Origin: Paraphaeosphaeria minitans
Taxonomy: Eukaryota; Ascomycota; Dothideomycetes; Pleosporales; Didymosphaeriaceae
Direction of reading: 5' to 3'
Assembly (NCBI GenBank): GCA_015832175.1
Contig: WJXW01000002.1
Span: forward strand, 1,736,001 to 1,800,000
Length of the DNA stretch: 64,000 nt
The translations under genes were made by a program, and so were the position numbers. Position 1 is the stretch's first letter; the number at the start of each line of letters is the position of its first letter. Positions 42,408 through 53,816 of this stretch are shown piece after piece. A model generated the notes under the pieces. The model saw nothing but the letters and a program-made list of their open reading frames with translations. It was not told the DNA's origin and did not search any database.

Positions 42408-44397
42408 TTAAAGAGGCAGGGTACGAACCTTATCATTCATCTTCTTATCGACGTCCTTGCAGCACAAGCAAGCAATGATACCGACGCAACCAAAGGCCAA
42501 TGACGCGAACGCCACCAGTCTATAAGATTTGTTAATGTTAGACAACAATGTTAAGGATATACCTACCTAATTCCATGGACTGTTGCTTGTGCCACCGCTG
42601 CAACGACGGCGGTTACTACTTGCGGACTGGAACTCTCAGCCAAAGCCGGGGTGCCCAAGACTCTCATAAGTTCGGGAATTCTCGAGCTCGGAACGCCTGC
42701 GGTGATTGCCGCGGCGGGAACTAGCCTAGCTATGGACTTTGTAGTTTCGTTGGACAGAATTGTTGTGTACACTGCGGCCGCAACTGTATCAGATAAGTAA
42801 TATGAGCATATAGAGCGGCGATGGAGGCTTACTTGACCCAGCTGCAAAGCGAGAGACACCTGAAATTCCTCCGCTCAATCCCAGGTCCTTATGCTCAACA
42901 CCCATCTGCGCTACAGCAATAGAGAGGTAGATCGCCCAGCCATAGCCTGTTTGTGACAAGAACACCATCGCAACCATCAACCCTTTGTTCGTCGGCGTAA
43001 CGAGTGCCAGTAAAGACCCGAAAAGCACCATTACGAACACAGAACCTGTCAACTGCCAATGCCAGTGCTTGATCTTGGAACCAAACAATGTAAGCAGAAT
43101 CGCGCCAAATGTGATGGCCGTGCCTTGAGGTAAAGACATAGTCATAGCATAGCGCCAATTAACCCCAGTATTTGTATAGAAAGAGATGACGATGGTAGGC
43201 CATATAATGCTACTAGAATAATAGAACATGTTGACGACCGCGAGGGCGATGGCGGGGGCGGTAAAGTCGCGACCCCAAGATGATGTGAAGATGTACGTAG
43301 GAGTAAGCGGATGTTTAGTCTTGGAGAAGATTTCCCAAAGAACAAAAGCCACAATGAAGGCGAAGCCGATGATCAATGCAGCTACTACTTGAGCGTCATC
43401 TGATGGAAAGACAGTGGTCCAGACGATTCCCATCAAGACAGGTACTGCACCCGCAACAAACAAGAACATCCCTGTTATTATGATGATCAGCAGAAGACCC
43501 TCTAGCATGTCAATCTGAAAGGTCGTTACGTACCAACGTAGTCGATCTCCCTCAGGAGCTGTCTTGGGGGAATACCGTATCTGTTACAGTTAACGCTGTA
43601 CAGGGTATTTGTTATAAAGGGCACCTACGGGTGCGCTGGGGGGAAATACATGAACAACAAGCCCAGGAAGGAAATGAATTGAGCAATTGCGGCCACTCCG
43701 AAGTTCCACTGCCACGAGCCCTCGTGAAAGCTGTACAATCCAGATATGGGTCCGACGATGACCGCTATCAGTGTTGTAAGGTCTGCGATCACTACGCCGA
43801 TATGTCGCCACTTGTTTGGCAGTAGCTCGGGTAGAGCGAAAGCAGCCATCTGGCAATTGCCCCCGCCAAACCCTGCTATTGCCATACCTGCAATGACTGC
43901 GTTTGGTCCTTTGGCTGTAGCGACAACGATATGGCCAAATGTCGAGACAAGATTGCCGCCTACAAGAAACCAGCGCCGACCGAGGAGATCAGTGTTCGCG
44001 CCGCATACCATGAAACAACAAGTAATAGAGATGGTCCATGCCGGGATAAACCACATGTAGGAGGCGGGCTGGTCAAAAGAAGTGGCAATCAGGCCGCCAA
44101 TGTTGGCCATGACCGGAATAGGCCAAAAAGACAGTCCATATCCACAAGAAAGGATCTTGCAAGTTAGCAGTGGCCATCTTATGGGAATAGGGCATCTTAT
44201 GGGAATAGGAAGGAACCTACCGTCACCACAATCCATGTTTTGAAGGTAACGACGGGCTCGACTTCCTCGCCGGTCACTCCATCTATGACAGCCCCCTCGG
44301 TGGTAACCCGCGTCGCATGCGAATCAATCTTGTCCGCTTTACAAGTCTCTGAATCCTCCAGTCCAACATTCGATGCTTGGATAGACGCGGTGTTCAT
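42408..44397 (-). CDS. TRI12-type major facilitator transporter
   Basis: Six exons on the minus strand: 44221-44397, 43629-44155, 43534-43580, 42833-43471, 42567-42783 and 42408-42519. All joins keep frame, giving 572 residues with about 14 membrane helices. Family positions include SFWPIPVMANIGGLIATSF, WFIPAWTISITCCFMVCGANTDLLGRRWFLVGG, AGFGGGNCQMAAFALPELLPNKWRHIG, REIDYVGMFLFVAGAVP and LGLSGGISGVSRFAAGSIAAAVYTTIL. This is the fungal group of siderophore and metabolite exporters named after a trichothecene efflux pump; the group name says nothing about the substrate here. The gene appears fully intact although its SDR and monooxygenase neighbours are broken. Intron 1 contains a 17-bp tandem duplication. 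Confidence 0.9.
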
Positions 44398-44863
44398 TTT
44401 TTTGGAAGCTCGGTGTACACTTTGAGGCCGTCACAGTGTAAATGTACGAACTCAAACAATTCGGGGGTTTGGGACTTGATCTAACTTACGGAATCGCAAG
44501 TTCTGATACATGAGTGCTGTCGTGTACAAGACCAATTCACATAGGGCCAAAAGTTCCGCCGTTGTGAGAGCCCTTGGCCAATGAGAAAGTACTGGAGGCG
44601 CCCGAGAAACACCATTGTCGTGACCGAGGCTATTGGGGTTCACATTGGACCAATTATTGTATCGCAGTGCAACCATGATAGCGCCAAATTTCAGTACCCG
44701 AGGAGTCTAGGGTAGATTTTAGCTCCACAGGCAATGGTGATGGATTGCGGGGTCAGGGTCCAACGCTGATGTCCACCGAGTAACAGAGCACTGAAAAACA
44801 CCCGTAACACAGCGAAAGGGAGCCAAGGCCAATGCTATATCATGGGCTTGTATCACAGTGGAG
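44398..44863. promoter_or_regulatory. Divergent MFS / monooxygenase upstream region
   Basis: These 466 bases separate the transporter from the broken monooxygenase, which point away from each other. A shared promoter in the ancestral cluster is likely. No specific binding site was recognised. Confidence 0.4.
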
Positions 44864-46451
44864 ATGAGTTTTTCTCCAGCTACAGATAAGTACGATGTGG
44901 TCGTGGTTGGGGACAGATTTGGTGGTTTCTATTCCCTCCACCACATGCGGGATCTCGGTTTTGCGACGCATGTGTACGAAGCCCGGAGCGGACCTGGACG
45001 AATATGGCATTGGAAAGAGTATCTAAGGGCGCGTGTAAAAATTGAGCCCCGAGTATATCAGCTGTATGCGGCAGAGCTGTATGAAGGATAAAATCGATCT
45101 ATAGGTATTCCAGCAGAGATAATATGGTAGATTACCTCAATCACATCGCCGACACTTAGACGTTGCAGAAGGATATTGCTTTTCAAGCAAGAGTGACGCG
45201 CGCACATTGGGACCAGGATAAGAGTCGGTGGGATCTGACGATCGAACATCGCTCCGACGCGGAGTACACTGGGACAATTGCAAGCACAACGCATTGCAAT
45301 TCTGTTATCTTCTTCACAAGCTTCGCCTCAGAGAATCACATGCCGCCATTTGCTGGTATCAATTTGTTGAAACGAGTGATGTGCTACACCGCGTTATCGT
45401 CAAAAGAAATTGAGCTCGAAGGCAAGCGTGTCGCCGTAATTGACACAGGGGCCAGGGGTGTCCAGGTCCTATCAGAAGTCTCGCCGATTGCTAAACAGCC
45501 TACCCTCATCCAAAGAACACCCAACACGACTCTTCCCATGAGACGTTGCATCAGAGACGAGGGCTGAAACAAACTACCGAAGCAACAGTACGCCGAACAA
45601 GTAGAAAAGATTGGGACTACATACTGTGGATTCCAGTACGACCTCGATTCACGCAAATTCCATGTGACGGAAGAGGAGCGAACTGCGCTTTACGAAGAGC
45701 TATTCAATAAAGGCGCAGTCTACTTTTGTTGAAAAACTTTTACCAACACACTGAAGCGCAAGAGAACCAATGACCTTGCATATCAGTTATGTGGGGAGAA
45801 GACTATCGCCAGATTGCGAAAACCCAAAATACAGATAAGTTGGCTGCAGAAGTTGCTCCACATGCATTCAGGACAAAGAGAATTAGCCTTTAACATAATT
45901 ACCTCGTTGCTGCAATAGTATATCTCTCATCGACCTCAACGCCGATCCGATTGAACCTTTCACTGAAAATGGTATCGAAAGCAGAAGCACATTTTTTCGA
46001 CGTTATGGTACTTGCCACTGGGTTCGATTGCGTGACCGGTGGCCTGACCTGGATTGAAATTCGAGATACAAACACCTGTTCAAAAGATAGATTTGAGAAA
46101 GATGTATCAACGCATCTTGGTATGATGTCAGTAGGTTTCCCGAACATGTTCTTCGTATACAGTCCTCGAGCACCGACGTCCTTTGCGACTGGGCCACGAT
46201 GTGCCGAAACGCAGGGCAGGTGGATTGGCGAAACTTTATCATTTGTACGAGAAAATGACATAAAGTCAATTGAACCCACAGTAGAAGCCTATACTGCTCA
46301 GGAGGAACATATAAACGCAGGAGCGGAGGAAGGCCTCTTTAAGGATGCGAAGAGCTGGTATTTTGGTGAAAATACCCGGGTAAGGCCAGAGAGGCGAGTA
46401 TTCCCAGGGCAGTCATGCTGGCGAGTAATAATCTTCGTGTTCACTCATTGA
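44864..46451 (+). pseudogene. Baeyer-Villiger-type flavin monooxygenase relic
   Basis: Homology to cyclohexanone-monooxygenase-like FAD enzymes runs through several frames. It starts KYDVVVVGDRFGGFYSLHHM, where the FAD Gly-x-Gly motif is altered to Gly-Asp-Arg. Then come IWHWKEYLRARV, DYLNHIADT, DIAFQARVTRAHWDQDKSRW, FAGINLLKRVMCYTAL (the damaged BVMO fingerprint) and GKRVAVIDTGARGVQVLSEV, a second altered Rossmann motif. Later pieces are FQYDLDSRKFHVTEEERTAL, VMVLATGFDCVTGGLTWIEI, and FPNMFFVYSPRAPTSFATGPRC. Stops occur at 45089-45091, about 45159, 45565-45567 and about 45732, with frameshifts between. The damage is heavier than in the SDR's conserved parts, so it is clearly dead. Confidence 0.85.
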
Positions 46452-46875
46452 ATCAGATGGGAGGTATGCTAGTATTTAGTAAGAAGTGCGCGGAAGCAAG
46501 AGAACGGCCACAGGAATTAGTTCATCTCGGCGTGGGAGAAAATTTTCAATTTAACGGCTCTCAGCATTACAGCATGCACGAGAATAATAGCTCCGGAAAG
46601 GCATGCAATTCGAATGTAGGTTCCGAGAAGCAAAGGACGTGTCCTGATTCTCCACTTGTGGAGATGACGGTACGCGAAACAGTTTTAATTATTAAAGCAA
46701 GATGAGCTACGATAGGTAGGCACGGTAATGTAGCTTTTCCCTTTCCGTCACTACTTAGTTCAGAAGACGCCATTAACCTTCATGCCCGATATGCTGGCCT
46801 GAGGTGTATGCAGGGCCCCTTAACCCTGCTGTAACTTCCTGTTTCCATTCCTCTCCATTCATATACATTCGTACA
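46452..46875. other. Intergenic between two pseudogenes
   Basis: About 420 bases with no recognisable coding remains or repeats. Confidence 0.4.
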
Positions 46876-48724
46876 ATGGGTTTCTTGCATCTAGTACTCG
46901 CGGGATCAATATTCCTGCTTAACTGCACGCGATATCACGTTCTCACCTGTCTCTAAACTTGGGATGGATGGGAAGTTCATGTGACTAAGGGTCTAGCCCT
47001 TACAGGCTTAACTACGTGTGTCAATCTACCGTACGTTCATTGTATGGCCCGAGAAGGGCAGCAAGTCGATAAGTTTAAATCGAAATCTTGGGTGCACCTT
47101 TCGACGCTGTAAGTGAAGTTTTTTCGGTCTAAATGACGGTTCACGTATGATTGGATCCCAAGATGCGGTTAGTCATGTCGTGAAAGAACCAAGCGGGACG
47201 GCGCTTTTCGTCGTCTCACCGTGCAACACATGCGGGCGAGCCTAAGTCTGTGATGTTATCCAGGTGCTTCTACGACATGGTTTTAAAAATCAACTAGATT
47301 TTCTACAGGCATAATCACAATCACGGCTCTCACAAGTAGCACAAACGCCACACACTTAGTGGACAACTGAAAGTCCCAAGACATAGTCCACCCTTACATC
47401 GAGAATAAATCTGGCCCAGAGCTAACATAAGAACCAGGCTGATGAATGGATGAGTGATATTTGAAAGAGCTTCCAACTCAAGCGAGTATCCAGCCCCCAG
47501 AATTGTAACATTGAGAGGAGATTATACAACAACGCTTTCCGCTTTACGCCCAGTCAACTTGCGCTGGGGAACATTTAGTTTCACTTGTTTAACAGCCACA
47601 TAGTTGAGTTTTTGGGCCGACAGCTGGGCGACGTTGATGTATGATACGCAGACACGTGGGATCCCAAAGTTCTTAGAGGCGGAGTGTCACATTACGTGTA
47701 GGTATCGATGTTCATGGGAAATAAAAGACTGGATAATCTGTTCCACAGAGAATTGAATCACGGCACATTCTTGCATATTGCCCATGAGGAAGGCTTGACT
47801 CGTAACACATCGATTCATGCCGGTGCTCGGGCACCGGTTGTCCCACCAAGAGGTGATTTCAGAACCGACCTTCCATGTGGGTTTTAAATGGTCAAAGCTC
47901 GTGACATTAATCAGATCGGTGTCTCTGGAGTCATCTACAAGCTCAAGAAACAAGTGGCCGGTTCGATGGTGTACGTGTCAGTCGACATTGGCGTTCTCGA
48001 TCCAGGTCAGCGTGTGCAACAGTACGTAGTATTGCCCGTACATGATCCTGGGCCTTACGTACCGTACTGATATTTATTCGGTACAGTAACCATACTATTC
48101 TAGATTTTCAAGGCGTAATACGGCTGTACAGTTCCTAATTGAAAAGAATAGCAGATATAATAGACTGTCTAGACTACTAATCAGGGCAGATCCAAATCAT
48201 TTTAAGAACTTTAGCGATAGCTCCGTATAGGCCTAGCTTTAGCACTTGCGGGTCACGAACAGTAACGTACAGATATCTTTACTGTACTCTACGTACTGTA
48301 ACTAATTCTAACCGTACCGTAACCGTGCTAGGGTCGAACGGTACGTACTGCGTTCTGTTGTGCACGCTGATCCAGGTTTGTTGGAGTCGCTTATGTTGAT
48401 TGATTCGTGCTGATCAAAAAAATCAACACGACCCAGCCTTCGCTCCAGGTCAGTCTCAACCGAAGCGTCTATGTGGAACTCTTGACCCCGCACGAGCTGG
48501 TAACACCGACCAAGGAAGATCATAGCTGGCAGTCACTATTAGCAACGGGAGCTGCCGAGTAAGCGATTGGACGACTCGTGAGCTGCTATCGATTCTTGAC
48601 ATTCTATCTGGGCTCGATTTCGTTGGCGCAGATTTGGGTACGGAATTAGCAGTCGTATCATACCTTGTATAAGCTGACTATGTCCAGTGAGAGGTTGCAC
48701 CGATCTACGACAAATCTGGAAAAT
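46876..48724 (+). pseudogene. Secreted agmatinase (ureohydrolase) relic split by a MITE
   Basis: The start MGFLHLVLAGSIFLLNC looks like a signal peptide. Then, in several frames and in family order, come ILGAPFDA before a GTAAGT donor (about 47090-47112), DTWDPKVLRGG.SHY (about 47650), NHGTFLHIAHEEGLTRNTSIHAGARAP, VKARDINQIGVSGVIYKLKKQ and VYVSVDIGVLDPG (about 47970-48007). A 362-base insertion follows, then DWTTRELLSILD, LDFVGADL and EVAPIYDKSG (to about 48720). In the metal-binding SVDIDVLDPA motif the second Asp is Gly. Stops and frameshifts separate the pieces. The family hydrolyses agmatine to putrescine and urea with two Mn ions; fungal secreted versions are known. The gene is dead. Confidence 0.8.
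48008..48369. mobile_element. Non-autonomous hAT-like MITE, 362 bp
   Basis: The element begins CAGCGTGTGCAACAG and ends with the near-complement CTGTTGTGCACGCTG. It is flanked by a perfect 8-bp direct repeat ATCCAGGT at 48000-48007 and 48370-48377. The interior is AT-rich, carries many GTAC/TACGTA motifs near both ends and has no coding capacity. It is a different family from the element at 41029, although the ends share CAG-YG. Removing it with one repeat copy rejoins the relic at DPG. Confidence 0.9.
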
Positions 48725-49211
48725 AGCGTGTGTAAGTCAGGGCGTGGAGACATGGTCGTGAGAGTGCTAATCTAGGTACCCCTCTAGGTCATTCCACAGC
48801 ACCTTATCCAGGCCACCGATCCACACAATTCTCGTCCATTTCAAACCGATAGATTTGCTAAGTATTCGGTATCAATGTACACCGTTGCCACATGTCCTTC
48901 ACCCATAAGTGCGAGTGTGTAGCAAGTCGTACGGACAAAGCCCGTGAGTGTTGTCGAAGTGGGATGCATAGTTATTCTCTTTGTTTTGCTCAGCACACTT
49001 GATGTTAAATTTGAGTGAGACTCTGATCTTGTGTGATCGAAATCTCCGGTCAAAGTGTACCCGTGGATAGCGTCGACATTCGTGGGCGAGATGGTGAAAG
49101 AGCGGCGGCTTGCCAAAACAGGGCTAGCGCATAAACCCCGCCACCAGATCCTTCGTGTTTCCTGGGCAGCACCTCAAGGTCCACACCCTTTCACTTATCA
49201 AAAAATCAGCC
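48725..49211. other. Intergenic before DAP1
   Basis: About 490 bases between the agmatinase relic and DAP1. It should contain the DAP1 promoter. No other feature was seen. Confidence 0.45.
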
Positions 49212-49774
49212 ATGTCCGACTCTTCATCCTCCCAGAAGAAAGAGAGGTTCGCTCCCAAGCAGCCCGTTAACCTCGCTCCCCCGAAAGATGATGTCATCAC
49301 CCGCGATTACCTTGCAAAATGCGATGGTATGGTGTGCTTAGGTCCACTGAGCGATATAGTGCTAACAGCGAGCTTTAGGTACAAACGAAGGGTTTCCCAC
49401 GCTAGTAGCTATCAAGGTAAACCCCTAGTCCTTCAAAGGCATCTCGTTCGAGCATTCACCGATGATCAGGGTGATGTCTTTGACGTTAGCGGCAAAGATA
49501 CGTACGCGCCGGGCAAGAACTATCATGGTCAGTCAAATGCACAACCCTCATGCGGCATGACATGCCTTTCTGATAGCTTGTGTCTACAGTGTTTACTGGT
49601 AAGGAGCCTAACCGAGCGCTGGGGCTGTCTTCTCTTGAGCCGAAAGACTGCATTTCAGACTATTCAGACCTTGCAGAGGACAAGTTACAGGTTTTGAACG
49701 ACTGGCACACTTTCTTCTCGAAGAGATACAATATTGTTGGGCTGCTCCAACCCGAGAATAATGCGAGCCTATGA
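49212..49774 (+). CDS. DAP1: Dap1/MAPR cytochrome b5-like heme-binding protein
   Basis: Four exons: 49212-49326, 49379-49416, 49470-49527 and 49590-49774. All phases agree, giving 131 residues. The order matches Dap1 and human PGRMC1: RFAPKQPVNLAPPKDDVITRD, LAKCDGTNEGFPTLVAIKGDVFDVSG, DTYAPGKNYHVFTGKEPNRAL with the heme-ligand Tyr, and WHTFFSKRYNIVG. Dap1 binds heme and supports cytochrome P450 steps of sterol synthesis at the ER. There is no N-terminal membrane anchor. The gene is intact although it lies among pseudogenes. Donors include GTATGG, GTAAAC and GTCAGT, somewhat weaker than elsewhere in the window. Confidence 0.9.
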
Positions 49775-50208
49775 AGCTGTGAGAGGCCGTACACGGCGAC
49801 ATAGCCGCTGGAGATGTCCCACAATAATATCAAATTTAGCCGTCGCGCGAAGGTTATAGCAGGGACGAAATTTACACAAGCTGTATCAAGAGTGTGACAT
49901 ACTAAATTTAATGCAGTGAAGTTCACGAAACATTGAAAGAAAATTGCCCCACAGTTAAATTTGAGTGGAAAGTTCACCCGGACTGTCACTGCGTAGGTAT
50001 TATGTAACACTGATACAGGATGTAGTATCAACCTCAACGCCAAGAAAATCGCAAATTGCCTCAAAGGCTGGCACCAGATACCAAATGTACATGCGTAAGG
50101 TCATAGTTCACAATGAAGCCAACGACTGACCATCGAGGCTATTCCCACTACCGTTCGAAGCACTGAGAACCCAATTTTTACACCAAGCAACGATCAGACC
50201 GACTGTAC
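49775..50208. other. Intergenic, nothing recognised
   Basis: A 434-base spacer with no coding or repeat signal. Confidence 0.4.
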
Positions 50209-50439
50209 TCATCTAGAGCTAGTGAGCCCACACTGCGTGTTTGTGTTGCTGTACTGGACAGCTGGTCTCGCGGCGATACATTTCTGGCATTTTGACTCGT
50301 GTTGCTCCCATTCTCGCTTGATGTTCCAAGAGCCAAAGCATTGATGGTTCGGGTCGTTGCGCGCAAAATGGCAATGTTGAATGAGCCGTATATCATTGTG
50401 TCCGCACGGGACGAAGTGGATCTTCTCGAAATAGCACAT
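50209..50439 (-). CDS. Small Cys/His-rich protein (fungal zinc-knuckle-like)
   Basis: A 76-residue frame starting MCYFEKIHFVPCGHND. Its Cys and His pattern (C at 2, C-G-H, C-H-F, C-F, then CQKC) resembles the short fungal proteins that begin MCxxxxxxYxCGH, common in Pezizomycotina and of unknown role; probably they bind zinc. The start ATG is at 50439. The frame is short and has no intron to confirm it, so the call rests on the residue pattern alone. Confidence 0.5.
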   Translation of the reverse strand: MCYFEKIHFVPCGHNDIRLIQHCHFARNDPNHQCFGSWNIKREWEQHESKCQKCIAARPAVQYSNTNTQCGLTSSR

Positions 50440-53400
50440 CTTTAACACTAGATGTCCACTTGATAAGCCAACTTGCGCATGTCAATCCTGTCATTGAGGC
50501 TTACATTGAAGGTTTTGGATTCGTGTGGCTCCGCGGAAGGTTTGCAGACTGGGTCGCAGGTTGCTCACTGTGCTTGTGGAAGGAGCTTTGTGGGGTATGA
50601 GAATCTGGGGAATTCGGGCAACCAACCCTGTGAACATCCACTACTTCTTTATACTTCCGTCAGCCTGCAGTACAACCAAATCAAAAGCAATAGCCGTACA
50701 ACTTGTCTCCTTCACGTATACTTCTTAGTTCAAGAGCGAATGACGACCAGTCATTTTGTGCCTCGTCGGGGAGCACATGGCGTGGATGTGAAGCTACGGG
50801 CCGAGAAACACATCGTTGCCGATTGACCTCGTACCTACCCAGCCGAGTGTGGATACGTACGACTACATGCCATGTTCATGCCGGAAGCAGGTGTGTATCC
50901 ATCAAAACGTAATACAACCATGGATACAACAGTCTCTGCCATAGAATTGCTAATGCGTTATTTTTTCACTTTGCTGAGATCTTCAGCTCATACTCCCAGA
51001 GATGACCACTAGGGGAATTGAAGCTGCCTACGATCTTTAAAACTAGTGCACCGGGAAAAACAAATGTCACACAATGCGGGAGTATCCATAGTGAACGATT
51101 GCATGAGCTCTAATCGGCATAGTCGCAATACTTAAGCATGGGTTTCAATGGGTGAGCCCTATAGCCAGGGTGTAAGAGCGACTGTGGGATGAGGTCACCT
51201 TAATGACAAGGGACCGCACTCTGCCTTTTGCGATTTCCTGCAGCAGTATATGGGTAGAAATAAGCGAATGCATGATCGAGGGGTGGGTACCGAATGACAG
51301 AATGACAAGTGGGCCACAGTACCAAATTATTGACGTGAAACTTGGAAAGCCACGTCCAACCGATAGAACCCCTTGATATGTTCTGTGGATTGATTTCTAC
51401 AAGTTGCCTACGATGATGCGGTCATCAAAAGCCTCCTAGATTCATTACTTACTGCGCCGCTATATCTTCACATTACTGACGCCTTTGGCGACATTTCTTC
51501 CCTAGAGCGTACTTGTTGGGTTGATTCATGAGCTAATGCTTGGCAGAGTTAACAACCACACTGATTCAAAGGCATAAGAGGTGCATGGTTATTCAGCTTA
51601 TAGGTGTCATCGGTACGTCCACCAGTTAACCAAATCATTCGTCCACGGAGACGGGTTCTCCGTGGAACATTATGACTTGGTACTCAGCAGTAGCCTGTTG
51701 CACACCTGGCAGTAGCATTGCACGAGCATGATAGGGTACTCATTTCCCAATCAATCTCCACTAAACGAGGTTGGCCTTGCGCCTCATCAAGTAGAGCTCT
51801 CACTTCTCAGGGCCAAGTGACTTGACCTCCGCGTGAAAAATGTTGGGTTTCTTGTCGAAATCCACCTGCCTGTGACACTTATTCGGTTTCTTGGCCTGGG
51901 AAACAGACCCGCGAATAGGCCCGCCCAAAGTTCTTTCGCGTAAACTCGACGTCTTAATGAGTCTTTCGTAACAAACATGGTACGCGACCAATGGGAAGTC
52001 ATGCTGCCAATCTCTACAGCACTCCTAAGGATTGACAAATCATGTAAACAGGACGCAAAGAACGATAGATTAAGACTTTTCTAGGTTGCTTGTGTTATGC
52101 AAGCACACATGTGACACGACAGCAACATAGTGACGGGTCATTGGGCCCCAGGGCACAACCCTTGGCAAAATCAGCTATCAGTCCCTCAACCACCTTGAAA
52201 GATGGAGGCTGGACCGAGGGTTTCCGGTGTAGATGCTCTCTCATTTCATCCCAGGTAAAGGCACCTAATTATTTCGAGAACGTTGTGGCGTGTTGGCTGC
52301 TTGAGTTTTTGTTTTAGAACACTGCGATATAGGTGTCTCAGGCTGAAAATGGTTCTCACCATACTTAATGGTCCCACTTGTTGAGGTGTCACTGACTCTC
52401 AGGATGTAAGTGATGGATGGACAAGCATATTGCATCCTTGCAACCCCATCCGATGTGATAATTTGGAGCTCATGTGGTATTGGGGATACGAGAATTTCTA
52501 CACATTATACACTCGTACGTGTCTTGACAACGAACTGCGTTCGCAATGACCACCAGGTACGAGAATACTAATGCACCACTGACCCGTCTTGCAACCAATT
52601 TCACCGTATATCGGTCCTCTGAGTTGAGCCGCGTGCTCTCGTGTTACAATCTGACGTAGATCACGATGTACTAGATGTCCTCGAAAAAAAACACTTTTCG
52701 CTCGCTAGCCCAAGATTTCAGTCCAGTAATCACTGTCAGTCTCCCGAAAGACGTTTTCGGTGTTCACAGCATGAAGTAGAATCACTTCTGCATCTGACTT
52801 ACTGCAGTCTCGTATAGCTGAACCAGAAAGGATTCACACAGCCTGCTTTACCTTGGGAGTTACCTTGAGAGCTCTTCCGCGGATGCGGCCATGTAGCCGG
52901 TCGTGCAGCTCATGTTCGTGTATGCATGTCGCCGCCACCGTCTTCATCTATAGTAGCACGCCTGTCGCATCATCTGGGATCCCGAGAACGATGGGACCCG
53001 GGTACCCAGTACTGTGACATCGTCAGTCAGGGTTTCTATCATCGGCCAAAGCTGAGTTTTCACCTTGTCAACAACCACACAATGACTCGCCAACCTTTAC
53101 TGGGCGCAGTCCTCAGGCGCAACTGCGTGTGCTAAGCGGTCACTGTAAATTGTATCTCACAAATATCGAATCTTGCTGCCACTTTGAGTACAAACAGTTT
53201 CCTTCCTCACATTCTAGACTTCCACATACTGAATCAATGTCCCGCCAGCACACCCCACGCATACCCACCTCCATCGCAAGCGAGGTAGCGGGGACTCATC
53301 CGCCCGTCGTGAATTTCACCGGACTCGAGAACGCTAACATTTCGTGTTGCAAACCGTTTCTGAGTCGTGCTGCATGCAGCTTAGGGACCGCAACGCAGTC

Positions 53401-53816
53401 AAATGTAGCACGACAGCACGACAGCAAGCACGAGCATCGTACCATTGGCCGTGAGCACGCTCAAGGCTGCATCCTGCACCGTGCAGGTGGTGCAGGTGCG
53501 CGGGCGTTAGCAAAGTGAACAAAGGTTGAGAAATATCATCGTCAACGTTGTCACAGCATGGAAGGGGGACCTTCCCGATGCAATCGACCTATGCATGTGG
53601 CATTATCCACGGTAGCAGCTTGCAGCGCCAAGTCCTTCAGCAACAGGTCAAACTGCGAGAGACAACGCCCCTCTGAACCAGGAAGGGCACAATCCGCGAC
53701 CTGAGCCCGGGGCGTGGGGATGCAGGTCAAGCAAGTCTTTAGATCACTGCATCAATACACCTGAATCGCCATGCACGAACCCAACAGTACACGACATCCA
53801 TTTTCAGCTACCAACG
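50440..53816. other. Gene-poor stretch of 3.4 kb
   Basis: No frame here longer than about 130 codons has any family resemblance, and frames on both strands are short and stop-rich. I could not find remains of a named protein as in the regions to the left. The stretch may be old decayed accessory sequence. No terminal-repeat element or tandem array was recognised. Confidence 0.5.

Noticed and set aside
51787..52038. 83-codon minus-strand frame in the empty block
   Set aside because: Two overlapping frames are open on the same strand here, neither has a family resemblance, and no flanking exon could be found.
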